A stretch of DNA of 64,000 bases from Candidatus Paraburkholderia kirkii (GCA_001189345.1 LFKV01000048.1:62001-126000), one strand, 5' to 3'. Counted from the stretch's first letter, positions 19,202-28,629 are shown. Translations and numbers: made by a program. The notes: generated by a model from the sequence alone, not told the origin.

Positions 19202-20315
19202 GTGCACTGCGTCATTGAATTGGCACTGGTCGAATCCGGCGCGAAGGATCGTCATATTTCCACTTGATCGGTTTCGGGTTCTTGTTGTGTTCGCGGATGT
19301 ATCGGCATCAGTTTGCGATCCCAATCCTTCACCGAAGTGAAGATGCCGCGAGCGATCACTTCACGCTGAATGCGCGAGAACCAGTTCTCCACCTGGTTGA
19401 GCCACGACGAGTAGGTCGGCGTGAAGTGCAGGTGCACGTTGCGCTGCGCATCAAGGAAGTCGGCAACCCGCTGCGTCTTATGGCTGCTGACGTTGTCGCA
19501 GATCGCGTGGATTTCCCGGCGTTTGGGCTGGCTGGCGACGACGTCGGTCAGGAAGGCCACGAACTGCTCGCTGGTGTGGCGCGCCACCGTCTTGCCCAGC
19601 ACCTCGCCGGTGGCAGTATTGAACGCCGCGAACAGGCTGAGCGTGCCGTTGCGCTTGTACTCGAAGCCGTGACTCTCGGCGCGCCCGGGCGACAGCGGCA
19701 GCATACGGTCCTTGCGATCGAGTGCCTGGATCGCGGTCTTCTCGTCCACGCAGAACACCGCTGCGTGCGCCGGCGGGTTCAGGTACAGCCCGATCACGTC
19801 GGCTGCCTTGGTCTCGAAGTCCGGGTCGTTGGAGACCATGTGCCGCTCCAACTGCTGCGGCTTGATGCCGTGCTTGCGCCAGATGCGCTGCACGGCCGAG
19901 ACCGATACGTCGCCGAGTTCTGCTGCGAGCTTGTAGCTACTCCAGTGTGTCGAACCGTCGGCGGGTTTGTGCTTGAGGGTGCACTTGAGCACCCGCGCTT
20001 CCAGTTTGGCCGGTGGCTGCGTAGGCGCCCGCCCGCGGTGCCGGGCGTACATGCCGGCTAGTCGCTCGCTGAGGAAGCGCCCCGACCAGCGTGCGATGAA
20101 GCGCGAATCGCAACCCAGTGTGCGCATGATACTGTCGCGCGATTCGCCGTCCTCGAGCATCAGGATCAACTTTGCGCGTCGCACGTCCGCCGCACGCACC
20201 GTTCGGCTGCGCGCCGCCGACAACAGTTGCTCACGTTCGATATCTGTCAGGTCCATTTTGACCCATGACCTGTATCTGAACACAGACAGGGTGCTAATTC
20301 AATGACGCAGCGCAC
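19202..20315 (-). mobile_element. IS630-family insertion sequence (1114 bp)
   Basis: One transposase gene flanked by 25-bp imperfect terminal inverted repeats. The left end is 19202-19226 (GTGCACTGCGTCATTGAATT...) and the right end is 20291-20315, the complement with 2-3 mismatches. TA dinucleotides lie directly outside both ends (19200-19201 and 20316-20317), which is the target duplication of IS630/Tc1 elements. It is inserted between a broken aminotransferase gene and tRNA-Leu, inside a small ORF. The transposase has a C-terminal frameshift, so the copy may be inactive. Confidence 0.92.
19252..20256 (-). CDS. IS630-family DDE transposase, frameshifted near its C-terminus
   Basis: N-terminal helix-turn-helix (LTDIEREQLL...RRAKLILMLEDGESRDSIM, about residues 1-60) followed by a DDE catalytic core. 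Acidic residues are visible in AVFCVDEKTAIQALDR (D), HAICDNVSSHKT (D) and SSWLNQVENWFSRI (E). After DRKLM near 19305 one extra C moves the frame, giving an unusual tail that ends at 19252. The other frame gives RYIREHNKNPKPIKWKYD and runs to TGA 19212-19214, inside the left inverted repeat, which is probably the original end. The catalytic residues are unaffected. ATG 20256 (MDLTDIE) is used; a GTG 27 nt upstream is possible. Confidence 0.85.
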   Translation of the reverse strand: MDLTDIEREQLLSAARSRTVRAADVRRAKLILMLEDGESRDSIMRTLGCDSRFIARWSGRFLSERLAGMYARHRGRAPTQPPAKLEARVLKCTLKHKPADGSTHWSSYKLAAELGDVSVSAVQRIWRKHGIKPQQLERHMVSNDPDFETKAADVIGLYLNPPAHAAVFCVDEKTAIQALDRKDRMLPLSPGRAESHGFEYKRNGTLSLFAAFNTATGEVLGKTVARHTSEQFVAFLTDVVASQPKRREIHAICDNVSSHKTQRVADFLDAQRNVHLHFTPTYSSWLNQVENWFSRIQREVIARGIFTSVKDWDRKLMPIHPRTQQEPETDQVEI

Positions 20316-20640
20316 TACACGCTGGAGGACGCGCTCACCCTGTACGACATGACGGTGCTCGAAGCGTTGAACAAGTTGGAGGCAGCGGAACAAGCGGAGA
20401 AAGACGCGAAAGCGAAGGGCGGGTGAGGCGTGTCGGTTACGCACTAATCTCGCGGGCCGCGCTGGACTCTCGACCGGGAGTAGACGCGGCTTTTCTTCGC
20501 ACTCGCCGCGAGTTATAGTCGCGGCTCCGCTTCGGCGGAAAAATTGCGGAAAAGCTGAGCGAGCGGAGAACAGTGTGACTCGCGGCGGAAGGTTCTGCCG
20601 CTGCGAAAGCCTTACAGCGTAAGACCTAAGTATAAGTAGT

Positions 20641-20725
20641 TGGTGCCCAGGGCCGGAATCGAACCGGCACGCCTTGCGGCGGGGGATTTTGAGTCCCCTG
20701 CGTCTACCAATTTCACCACCTGGGC
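20641..20725 (-). tRNA. tRNA-Leu (anticodon CAA)
   Basis: 85-nt tRNA on the minus strand: acceptor GCCCAGG / CCTGGGC with encoded CCA (20641-20643), D-arm GTGAAATTGGTAGAC, anticodon stem GGGGA / TCCCC around loop CTCAAAA (anticodon CAA, reading UUG), a long class-II variable arm (GCCGCAAGGC), and the T-arm GCCGGTTCGATTCCGGC. It could be an integration hot spot: a small orphan ORF and an IS lie just downstream. Confidence 0.95.
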
Positions 20726-20838
20726 CTGCGTCGGCTCGCGGCGCGAAAAAGCGGCGACGGGCCAATCGAGTTGACGATTATGACCGAAAACGCCGCCGCG
20801 GGCAAGCGGCAACGCCATGGTTTCCGGTCTCCCGGACG

Positions 20839-22004
20839 CTACTGCGCGAGGTAGACGAACGCGCCGTTCCTGATCTCGCCCATCACGCTCGCGCGCTGAT
20901 CCAGCCCGACATGATCCGTCGCGCTCGTATTCACGACGCCGTTCGGCACCACGAGTTCGTGCGCATGCTCGAGCTCCGAGCGCAGCGCCGCGCGAAACTT
21001 TCTTCGTCCCCGGCTTCCCGGCCTTCAGCGCACGCGCCACGGCATCCTGCAGACGCGGATACACGCCCGCCGCATCGCCCGCGAACTGCGTGACGGTTCC
21101 CTTGCCGTACTTCTCCTCGTAAGCGTTCACGAACGCGAGCGCGGCCTTCTTCGACGGATGATCGGCCGGCAGCGTGCGGGCGACGACTACCGGCTGCGTC
21201 GGGAAGAGCGTGCCTTCGACGTCCTTGCCGCCCAGCTTGATGAATTCCGGCGTCGCGATGCCGTGCGTCTGGTAGATCGCACCCTTGTAGCCGCGTTCGA
21301 CGAGCGTGCGCTGCGGCACGGTCGGCGTACCCGCGCCCGCGATCAGCACCGCATCCGGCTTCGCGGCCATCAGCTTGAGGATCTGCCCGGTGACGCTCGC
21401 ATCGGTCCGATTGAAGCGCTCGCTCGCCACGATCCTGATGTGCCGAAGATCGACGAACTTGGTGAACTCGTTGAGCCAGCTGTCGCCGTAACTGTCAGCG
21501 AATCCGATGAACCCGACCGTCTTCACGCCATGATTCGCCATGTAGCGCGTCATCACGTCGGCCATCGCGCGGTCGGTCTGGGCCATCTTGAACGCCCACA
21601 CCTTCTTGCCTTCCTGCGGCTCCACGACGGATGCCGAGCCGATCAGCGTGATCATCGACGTCCCGTATTCGGCGACGGGGTCGAGCGCCGCGAGCGCCGC
21701 CGGCGTGACGTTCGGCCCGACGATCACGTCGACGTGGTCCTCCGTGATGAGCTTGCGGATGTTGCGCACCGCCGCGCCCGGGTCCGGGCCGTCGTCGAGG
21801 ATGATGTACTCCGCGTTCTGCTCCGCGATGGTCTTCGGCCACATCAGCATCGCGTTCTTGCTCGTGATGCCGATCGCGGCGGCGGGGCCCGTGCTCGACA
21901 GATCGATGCCGACTTTCGACTTTCAATTGCGCGTGCGCGGCGGCAGCCAATACGGATAGGGCGGCGCCGGCGAGCAGCCGGCGCGTGAACATCGACAAGG
22001 TCAT
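20839..22004 (-). pseudogene. Branched-chain-type ABC substrate-binding protein, broken by a 7-bp duplication and a 1-bp insertion
   Basis: Would encode a secreted periplasmic binding protein of the LivJ superfamily of about 385 residues. The signal peptide (MTLSMFTRRLLAGAALSVLAAAAHA) is intact. Right after AQLKV, a 7-bp tandem duplication (21911-21917 and 21918-21924) shifts the frame; GIDLSSTGPAAAIGITSKN and the whole binding domain follow in the next frame. Near 21000 an extra A (TKK/FRAALRSELEHA) shifts it again before the end NGAFVYLAQ-stop. With no binding domain after the signal peptide, the product is lost. No permease gene adjoins it, so it may have fed another transporter. Confidence 0.85.
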
Positions 22005-22073
22005 CGGAAAGGTCTCCAGGGGAAGACAATCATTTTTCTGGCGGCGCGCGGTAGCCGCTTGATGCAGCGGTGG

Positions 22074-23015
22074 TCAAAGCTCGTAGCTTTCGTGCTTGCC
22101 CGACAGCGCCTGCTCGATCAGCTTGCGGTTCAGCGACGGCGACAGCAACTCGACGAGCGTATACACATAGCTGCGCAGATACGCGCCCTGTTTCAGCGCG
22201 AGCCGCGTGACGTTAGTGCCGAACAGGTGGCCCACCGGCATCGCGCGCAGATGGCGGTCGCGCTCCGGATTGAATGCGATGTCCGCCATGATGCCGACGC
22301 CGAGCCCCAGCTCGACGTAGGTCTTGATCACGTCCGCGTCGATGGCTTCGAGCACGATGTCCGGGGTCAGATTGCGCAGCCCGAACGCCTGATTGATCTT
22401 CGTGCGCCCGGCGAACGACGCCTCGTACGTGATGATCGGGTATTGCGCGAGATCGTCGAGCGTGAGGATCTTGCGCTCGAGCAGCGGGTGATCCGGCAGC
22501 ATGACCGCGAGATGCTGCCACTGAAAGCAGGGCAGCGACACCAGTTCCTTATAGTTGGTGATGGCCTCGGTCGCGATGGCGATGTCCGCCTGATCGTGTA
22601 TCACCATTTTCGCAACCTGCGTCGGGCTGCCTTGCAGAATCGAAAGGTGCACCTTCGGAAAGCGCTTCTTGAATTCCGCTATGGCCGACGGCAGCGAGTA
22701 GCGCGCCTGCGTGTGCGTGGCGGCGATCACCAGATTCCCCTGATCCTGCGCCGCGTAATCATTACCGACTCGCTTCAGGCTCTCGACTTCCTGCAATATT
22801 TTCTCGACCGACGCGAGGATGATCCTTCCCGGCTCGGTGAGCGATCTCACGCGTTTCCCGTGACGCGTGAAGATTTCCACGCCCAGCTCGTCCTCCAGTT
22901 CGATGATCGCCTTGGAGACGCCCGGCTGCGAAGTATACAGCGCTTTCGCGGCTTCCGTCAGGTTGAAGTTCTGCCGGACGGCCTCGCGCACGAAGCGGAA
23001 CTGATGCAGATTCAT
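22074..23015 (-). CDS. cysB: CysB-family LysR-type regulator of sulfur assimilation
   Basis: LysR-type activator, 313 residues, with an N-terminal winged helix (MNLHQFRFVREAVRQNFNLTEAAKALYTSQPGVSKAI) and the CysB-type effector domain (ATHTQARYSLP, where Thr/Gln bind sulfate or acetylserine; YITYEASFAGR-like segment). It is divergent from the cysI operon with 230 bp between starts, the usual place for a regulator of that operon. The alternative is the paralogue SsuR/Cbl; the adjacency favours CysB. It is intact. Confidence 0.9.
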   Translation of the reverse strand: MNLHQFRFVREAVRQNFNLTEAAKALYTSQPGVSKAIIELEDELGVEIFTRHGKRVRSLTEPGRIILASVEKILQEVESLKRVGNDYAAQDQGNLVIAATHTQARYSLPSAIAEFKKRFPKVHLSILQGSPTQVAKMVIHDQADIAIATEAITNYKELVSLPCFQWQHLAVMLPDHPLLERKILTLDDLAQYPIITYEASFAGRTKINQAFGLRNLTPDIVLEAIDADVIKTYVELGLGVGIMADIAFNPERDRHLRAMPVGHLFGTNVTRLALKQGAYLRSYVYTLVELLSPSLNRKLIEQALSGKHESYEL

Positions 23016-23245
23016 TTATAACTCAGTCGCATATCAAAGTAATTTTTACGTCGTTTTTAATATATAGCAGGTTCTTTACTATCAGTCCAATTTTTCCAAT
23101 ATCCATATCTGTTTTCGTCATTTGCTAATGAGCGTTCCATCTGAACGGCGCGCGCGACGGGCACTCAATGGATATTCGATGGATGAGACGCGCCGCGTAA
23201 CGTAGGACGCCGCGCTTTTTTTTACAAGAACTTGGGGGGCCCCGA
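23016..23245. promoter_or_regulatory. Divergent cysB / cysI control region
   Basis: 230 bp, markedly AT-rich (about 23025-23130) compared with the rest of the window. CysB sites are degenerate, so I cannot place individual operators, but the composition and position fit activator binding here. A T-run and the purine-rich TTGGGGGGCC precede the cysI ATG. Confidence 0.6.
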
Positions 23246-24922
23246 ATGTACCAATACGATCAGATCGACCAACGCATCGTCGACGAACGTGTCGCGCAGT
23301 ATGCCGACCAAGTCCGCCGCCGGCTGTCGGGCGAATTGAGCGAAGAGGAATTCCGTCCGCTGCGTCTGCAGAACGGCCTGTATATGCAGCGCCACGCGTA
23401 CATGCACCGCATCGCGATTCCTTACGGCAACCTGCGCAGCGATCAATTGCGCATGCTCGCCACCATCGCGCGCGAGCACGACCGCGGCTACGGTCACTTC
23501 TCGACGCGCATGAACATCCAGTTCAACTGGGTCGAGCTCGAAGAGACGCCGGAAATCCTGCGCAAGCTCGCGTCGGTGCAGATGCACGCCATTCAGACCT
23601 CGGGCAACTGCATCCGCAACATCACGGCGGACCAGTTCGCGGGCGTGGCGCCCGATGAAGTCGTCGATCCGCGTCCGTGGGCGGAGATCATGCGCCAGTG
23701 GTCGACGTTCCATCCGGAATTCGCGTGGCTGCCGCGCAAGTTCAAGATCGCGGTGAACGGCTCGGCGGAAGACCGCGGGGCCGTGCAGATCCACGATCTG
23801 GGCGTCTACCTGAAGAAGAACGCGCAGGGCGAAGTGGTCATGGACATCCTCGCGGGCGGTGGTCTCGGCCGCACGCCGATCGTCGGCGCCGTCATCAAGC
23901 GGGATCTGCCGTGGCAGCACCTGCTCACGTACTGCGAGGCCGTGCTGCGCGTGTACAACCGCTACGGCCGCCGCGACAACATGTACAAGGCGCGCATCAA
24001 GATTCTCGTGAAGGCGCTCTCGCCCGAGAAGTTCTCGAAGCAGGTCGAGGAAGAGTGGCAGCATCTGAAGGACGGCCCGTCGACGATCACGCAGGAAGAA
24101 GTCGATCGCGTGTCGAGGTTCTTCGCGCCGCCCGCTTACGAAAAGCTCGCGGACACGGACGCGTCGTATGAAAAGCATCTGCTCGAGAGCAAGCCGTTCG
24201 CGCGCTGGGTCGAGCGCAACGTGCGTCCGCACAAGGTGCCGAACTACGCCTCGGTGACGCTCTCGCTCAAGCCGCGCGACATCGCGCCGGGATATGCCAC
24301 CGACAAGCAGATGGACGGCATCGCCGATCTCGCCGTCGCGTTCTCCTTCGGCGAAATCCGTGTATCGCACGAGCAGAACCTGATTCTCGCGAACGTGAAG
24401 AAGCGCGACCTGTACACCGTCTGGGAGCGCGCGAAGGCGCTCGGTTTCGCGACGGCGAACATCGGCCTGCTGACGGACATCATCTCGTGCCCGGGCGGCG
24501 ACTTCTGCTCGCTCGCGAATGCCAAGTCGATTCCGATCGCGCTCGCCATCCAGGAGCGTTTCAACGATCTCGACTATGTGCACGACCTGGGCGACCTGTC
24601 GCTGAACATCTCGGGCTGCATCAACGCGTGCGGTCACCATCACGTCGGCAACATCGGCATTCTCGGCGTCGACAAGGACGGCTCGGAGTGGTATCAGGTG
24701 ACGCTCGGCGGCGAGCAGAGCTCGGGCGCAACCGGCGCGCATCTGGGCAAGGTGATCGGCCCGTCGTTCTCCGCGGAAGAGATGCCCGACGTGATCTCGC
24801 AAGTGATCGACACCTTCGTCGAGAATCGCGGCGAAGGCGAGCGCTTCATCGAGACGTTCAACCGCATCGGCATCGCGCCGTTCAAGGAGCGCGTGTACGC
24901 ATCGCGCCAGGCTCACGCTTAA
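23246..24922 (+). CDS. cysI: Sulfite reductase hemoprotein (nitrite/sulfite reductase family)
   Basis: Reduces sulfite to sulfide with a siroheme coupled to a 4Fe-4S cluster, in the cytoplasm. The 558-residue product contains two ferredoxin-like and two siroheme domains. The cluster/siroheme cysteines are in CPGGDFC (Cys415, Cys421) and SGCINACGHH (Cys458, Cys462). FSTRMNIQFNWVEL near residue 90 is the siroheme-binding segment. It is first in the operon cysI-DUF934-cysH-cysD-cysN-cobA. No separate flavoprotein subunit gene (cysJ) is present in the window. It is intact. Confidence 0.95.
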   Translation: MYQYDQIDQRIVDERVAQYADQVRRRLSGELSEEEFRPLRLQNGLYMQRHAYMHRIAIPYGNLRSDQLRMLATIAREHDRGYGHFSTRMNIQFNWVELEETPEILRKLASVQMHAIQTSGNCIRNITADQFAGVAPDEVVDPRPWAEIMRQWSTFHPEFAWLPRKFKIAVNGSAEDRGAVQIHDLGVYLKKNAQGEVVMDILAGGGLGRTPIVGAVIKRDLPWQHLLTYCEAVLRVYNRYGRRDNMYKARIKILVKALSPEKFSKQVEEEWQHLKDGPSTITQEEVDRVSRFFAPPAYEKLADTDASYEKHLLESKPFARWVERNVRPHKVPNYASVTLSLKPRDIAPGYATDKQMDGIADLAVAFSFGEIRVSHEQNLILANVKKRDLYTVWERAKALGFATANIGLLTDIISCPGGDFCSLANAKSIPIALAIQERFNDLDYVHDLGDLSLNISGCINACGHHHVGNIGILGVDKDGSEWYQVTLGGEQSSGATGAHLGKVIGPSFSAEEMPDVISQVIDTFVENRGEGERFIETFNRIGIAPFKERVYASRQAHA

Positions 24923-24944
24923 AGGTCAGACAGAGGATTTGCAG

Positions 24945-25484
24945 ATGGCTTTGATTATCAGGAACCGCTCTGTCGTGGAAGACGACTTCACCGTGGTGCG
25001 TGCGGTCGAAGACGGCGTACTGCCCGCCATCGACGCGCTGCCCGCGGGCAGGATCATCGTTCCGTTCGCGCTGTGGAAAGAGCACAAGTCGGCGATCGTG
25101 GCGTCGCGCGCGAAGGAGGACATCGGCGTGTGGCTCGCGCCCGACGACGAGCCCGCCGACCTCGCGCCGGATTTCGACTCGATTTCGCTGATCGCGGTGG
25201 ATTTCCCCGTGTTCCACGACGGCCGCGGCTTTTCCATCGGCCGCTTGCTGCGCGAGCGTCATCACTGGACGGGCGAGCTGCGCGCGATCGGCGACGTGCT
25301 GCGCGATCAGGTGCTGTTCCATTCGCGCTGCGGCTTCGATGCGTTCGCCGTGCGCGCGGACAAGGACATCCACGACGCGCTGAACGCATTCAACGAGTTC
25401 ACCGAGCTGTATCAGGGCGCGACCGACAACCCCGAACCGCTGTTCCGCCGCCGCGCGGCGCTCATCGCGGCGCTCGGCGCCTGA
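24945..25484 (+). CDS. DUF934 protein of the sulfate-assimilation operon
   Basis: 179-residue cytoplasmic protein always found between sulfite reductase and APS reductase genes in this group. It is annotated as DUF934, with a proposed role as an oxidoreductase partner or electron-transfer helper that has not been firmly shown. Conserved-looking segments are FPVFHDGRGFSIGRLLRER and GDVLRDQVLFHSRCGFDAF. No cofactor motif is recognised. ATG 24945 is chosen over an in-frame TTG two codons earlier. It is intact. Confidence 0.88.
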   Translation: MALIIRNRSVVEDDFTVVRAVEDGVLPAIDALPAGRIIVPFALWKEHKSAIVASRAKEDIGVWLAPDDEPADLAPDFDSISLIAVDFPVFHDGRGFSIGRLLRERHHWTGELRAIGDVLRDQVLFHSRCGFDAFAVRADKDIHDALNAFNEFTELYQGATDNPEPLFRRRAALIAALGA

Positions 25485-25497
25485 GGGAAAAAGCAGC

Positions 25498-26220
25498 ATG
25501 ACCCCTGAATTGCAAGCCAAGGTTGAACGCCTGGACGCGCTGCTCGATTCGATCGCGGCGCGTCACGAGCGCGTCAAGCTAGCCAGCAGCCTCGCCGCCG
25601 AAGACATGGTGCTCACGCACGCCATTCTGTCGCGCGGCGTGAAGATCGGCATTTTCTCGTTGAACACGGGCCGTCTGCACGCGGAAACGCTCAGCATGCT
25701 CGATACCGTGAAGGAACGCTACGGCTACGAGATCGAGCAGTTCCATCCGCAACAGGATGCCGTCGATGCCTACGTGCGCGATCACGGCCTGAACGCGTTT
25801 TACGAAAGCATCGATTTGCGCAAGCGCTGCTGCCATATCCGCAAGGTCGAGCCGCTCGATCGCGCGCTGTCGGACGTGTCGGCGTGGGTCACCGGTCAAC
25901 GCCGCGAGCAATCGGTGACGCGCGCCGAGCTGCACGAGGAAGAGCACGACGCGCCGCGCAACATCGCGAAGTTCAATCCGCTCGCGGACTGGACGGAAAC
26001 CGATGTGTGGGACTACCTGAAGGCCTTCGGCGTGCCGGTGAATCCGCTGCATGCGCGCGGCTATCCGAGCATCGGCTGCGAGCCCTGCACGCGCGCCGTG
26101 CGCCCCGGCGAGGACAGTCGGGCGGGCCGCTGGTGGTGGGAATCGCGCGACACGAAAGAATGCGGCCTGCACATCACGAACATCAGGATCGTGGAAGAAG
26201 CCCCGAGCTCCGCGATCTGA
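25498..26220 (+). CDS. cysH: Adenylyl-sulfate (APS) reductase
   Basis: Thioredoxin-dependent reductase giving sulfite; 240 residues. The two-cysteine pairs that hold the 4Fe-4S cluster of APS reductases are present: Cys111-Cys112 (KRCCHIRK) and Cys194/Cys197 (GCEPC). This marks it as an assimilatory APS reductase rather than a PAPS reductase. The catalytic Cys222 lies in TKECGLH. It fits the neighbouring cysD/cysN, with no cysC needed. It is intact. Confidence 0.95.
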   Translation: MTPELQAKVERLDALLDSIAARHERVKLASSLAAEDMVLTHAILSRGVKIGIFSLNTGRLHAETLSMLDTVKERYGYEIEQFHPQQDAVDAYVRDHGLNAFYESIDLRKRCCHIRKVEPLDRALSDVSAWVTGQRREQSVTRAELHEEEHDAPRNIAKFNPLADWTETDVWDYLKAFGVPVNPLHARGYPSIGCEPCTRAVRPGEDSRAGRWWWESRDTKECGLHITNIRIVEEAPSSAI

Positions 26221-26299
26221 AGGCGCGAAGACGCCGAATCGAACTCTGTCACTGAACGCGGCCTTCGCAGAAAGGCCGCCAAGAAAAGGATCGACGAAC

Positions 26300-27262
26300 A
26301 TGAGCACGACGCTCGACTCTACCGTCACCGCACCGGTCGTCAACAAGGCGACCCGGATGGATCACCTGGACTGGCTCGAAGCCGAGTCGATCCACATCAT
26401 TCGCGAGCTCGTCGCGGAATGCAGCAAGCCCGCGCTCCTGTTCTCGGGCGGCAAGGATTCGGTGGTCGTGCTGGCGCTCGCGCTCAAGGCGTTCGGCCTG
26501 GGCGCGAACCGCAAGACCGCGCTGCCGTTCCCGCTCGTGCATATCGATACCGGCCACAACTTCCAGGAAGTGATCGACTTCCGCGATCGGCGCGCGGCGG
26601 AAATCGGCGCGGAACTGGTCGTCGGTCACGTCGAGGATTCGATCAGGAAGGGCACCGTTCGCCTGCGCCGCGAAACGGATTCGCGCAATGCCGCGCAAGC
26701 GGTGACGCTGCTCGAAACCATCGAGGAACACGGCTACACGGCGATGATCGGCGGCGCGCGCCGCGACGAAGAGAAGGCCCGCGCGAAGGAGCGCATCTTC
26801 TCGTTCCGCGACGAATTCGGCCAGTGGGATCCGAAGGCGCAGCGCCCCGAACTGTGGAGCATCTATAACGCGCGTCTGCATGCCGGCGAGCATCTGCGCG
26901 TGTTCCCGATCTCGAACTGGACCGAGCTCGACGTGTGGCAGTACATCGCGCGCGAGAAGCTCGAGCTGCCTTCGATCTACTACGCGCACGATCGCGAGAT
27001 CGTGCGCCGCAACGGCCTGCTCGTGCCGGTGACGCCGCTCACGCCGGTGCGTGAGGGCGAGACTGCCGAGATCGCGCAGGTCCGCTTCCGCACGGTCGGC
27101 GACATCAGCTGCACGTGCCCGGTCGCGAGCGACGCCGACGACGTCGAGAAGATCATCGCGGAAACGGCCGTGACGGAAATCACGGAGCGGGGCGCCACGC
27201 GCATGGACGATCAGGCTTCCGAAGCCGCGATGGAACAGCGCAAGAAACAAGGTTATTTCTAA
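26300..27262 (+). CDS. cysD: Sulfate adenylyltransferase small subunit
   Basis: Catalytic subunit of ATP sulfurylase, forming APS from sulfate and ATP with CysN; 320 residues. The PP-loop motif SGGKDSVV starts at residue 49, followed by FPLVHIDTGHNFQEVIDFRD and the RRDEEKARAKERIFS segment. ATG 26300 is used; an in-frame upstream start would lie inside cysH. It is intact. Confidence 0.96.
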   Translation: MSTTLDSTVTAPVVNKATRMDHLDWLEAESIHIIRELVAECSKPALLFSGGKDSVVVLALALKAFGLGANRKTALPFPLVHIDTGHNFQEVIDFRDRRAAEIGAELVVGHVEDSIRKGTVRLRRETDSRNAAQAVTLLETIEEHGYTAMIGGARRDEEKARAKERIFSFRDEFGQWDPKAQRPELWSIYNARLHAGEHLRVFPISNWTELDVWQYIAREKLELPSIYYAHDREIVRRNGLLVPVTPLTPVREGETAEIAQVRFRTVGDISCTCPVASDADDVEKIIAETAVTEITERGATRMDDQASEAAMEQRKKQGYF

Positions 27263-27290
27263 GCGACACGCCAGAAGGAACGATCGAATC

Positions 27291-28604
27291 ATGAGCATCT
27301 ATCAAGCTGAAGACCTGGGCGTGTTGCGCTTCATCACGGCGGGCAGCGTCGACGACGGCAAGAGCACGCTGATTGGCCGCCTGCTGTACGACAGCAAGGC
27401 TGTGCTGTCGGATCAGTTGTCCGCGATCTCGCGCGCCAAGAACAAGCGCACGGTCGGCGACGAAATCGATCTGTCGCTGCTGACGGACGGTCTCGAAGCC
27501 GAGCGCGAGCAGGGCATCACCATCGACGTCGCTTACCGCTATTTCGCGACCGCGAAGCGCAAGTTCATCACCGCCGATACGCCGGGCCACGAACAGTACA
27601 CGCGCAACATGGTGACGGGCGCATCGACGGCGCATGCCGCGATCATTCTCGTCGACGCGACGCGCGTCACGTTCGAGAACGGCGTCGCGCAACTGCTGCC
27701 GCAGACCAAGCGCCACAGCGCGATCGTCAAGCTGCTCGGGTTGCAGCACGTGATCGTCGCAATCAACAAGATGGATCTGGTCGATTACAGCGAGGCACGC
27801 TTCAACGAGATCCGCGACGCTTACGTCGAGCTCGCGCGCCAGCTCGGTTTCTCCGACGTGCGCTTCGTGCCGGTGTCGGCGCTCAAGGGCGACAACATCG
27901 TGAGCGCGAGCGAGCGCATGCCGTGGTACGGTGGCGAGCCGCTGCTCGATCTGCTCGAATCGCTGCCCGTCGCGCAGCCGAACGATCAGGCGCTGCGTTT
28001 CCCAGTGCAGTGGGTCGCGCGTCAGGACGGCTCGCAAGCCGACGATTTCCGCGGCTACATGGGCCGTGTGGAGGCGGGCGAAGTGCGCGTCGGCGATTCG
28101 ATCGTCGTGCTGCCGGCCAATCGCGAGGCGACGGTCGCCGAGATCATCGCGCCGGTGCTGGGCGGCGTGGCGCCGGTGGACCGCGCGTTCGCGGGCCAGA
28201 CGGTGACGATCCGCCTCGCGGAAGACGTCGACGTGTCGCGTGGCGACACTTTCGTTCCGGCCGCGCAGAAGGTCGAGCCAGCGAAGAAGCTCGAAGCCGA
28301 CCTCTGCTGGTTCGACGAAGAGCCGCTGTCGCCGCAGCGCAAGTATCTGCTGAAGCAGACGACGAACACGGTATTCGCGCGCATTGGCGCGGTGAAGCAG
28401 GTGCTGGACATGCATACGCTCTCGCATTCGGTGGACCGCAGCACGCTCGCGATGAACGACATCGGCCGTGTGGCGCTCACGCTGCAGAAACCGCTCGTCG
28501 CGGACGAGTACGATACGCATCAGGGCACCGGCGCGTTCGTGCTGATCGACGAGGCGACGCATCACACGGTCGCGGCCGGCATGATTCGTGCGGTTTCTGC
28601 ATGA
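27291..28604 (+). CDS. cysN: Sulfate adenylyltransferase large (GTPase) subunit
   Basis: EF-Tu-like GTPase that drives ATP sulfurylase; 437 residues. G1 is AGSVDDGKST (17-26), G3 is DTPGHEQYTRNM, G4 is NKMDLVDY. The C-terminal beta-barrel domains follow. There is no fused APS-kinase domain, so this is CysN alone and not the CysNC fusion. It is intact. Confidence 0.96.
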   Translation: MSIYQAEDLGVLRFITAGSVDDGKSTLIGRLLYDSKAVLSDQLSAISRAKNKRTVGDEIDLSLLTDGLEAEREQGITIDVAYRYFATAKRKFITADTPGHEQYTRNMVTGASTAHAAIILVDATRVTFENGVAQLLPQTKRHSAIVKLLGLQHVIVAINKMDLVDYSEARFNEIRDAYVELARQLGFSDVRFVPVSALKGDNIVSASERMPWYGGEPLLDLLESLPVAQPNDQALRFPVQWVARQDGSQADDFRGYMGRVEAGEVRVGDSIVVLPANREATVAEIIAPVLGGVAPVDRAFAGQTVTIRLAEDVDVSRGDTFVPAAQKVEPAKKLEADLCWFDEEPLSPQRKYLLKQTTNTVFARIGAVKQVLDMHTLSHSVDRSTLAMNDIGRVALTLQKPLVADEYDTHQGTGAFVLIDEATHHTVAAGMIRAVSA

Positions 28605-28629
28605 GCGTGCTGAACGCGTGAGTTCGACG

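Larger units (their letters stand above)
19179..20426 (+). pseudogene. Small plus-strand ORF interrupted by the IS630 element
   Basis: If the insertion (19202-20315) and one TA copy are removed, the flanks join into one open frame. It starts at GTG 19179 (VTSQRHP), continues YTLEDALTLYDMTVLEAL and ends in a charged KLEAAEQAEKDAKAKGG tail at 20426: 43 residues, acidic then lysine-rich, probably helical. I do not recognise it with confidence. Size, composition and the position beside a tRNA gene would suit a small phage or mobile-element protein. It may also be chance, because no good ribosome-binding site is seen. Confidence 0.35.
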
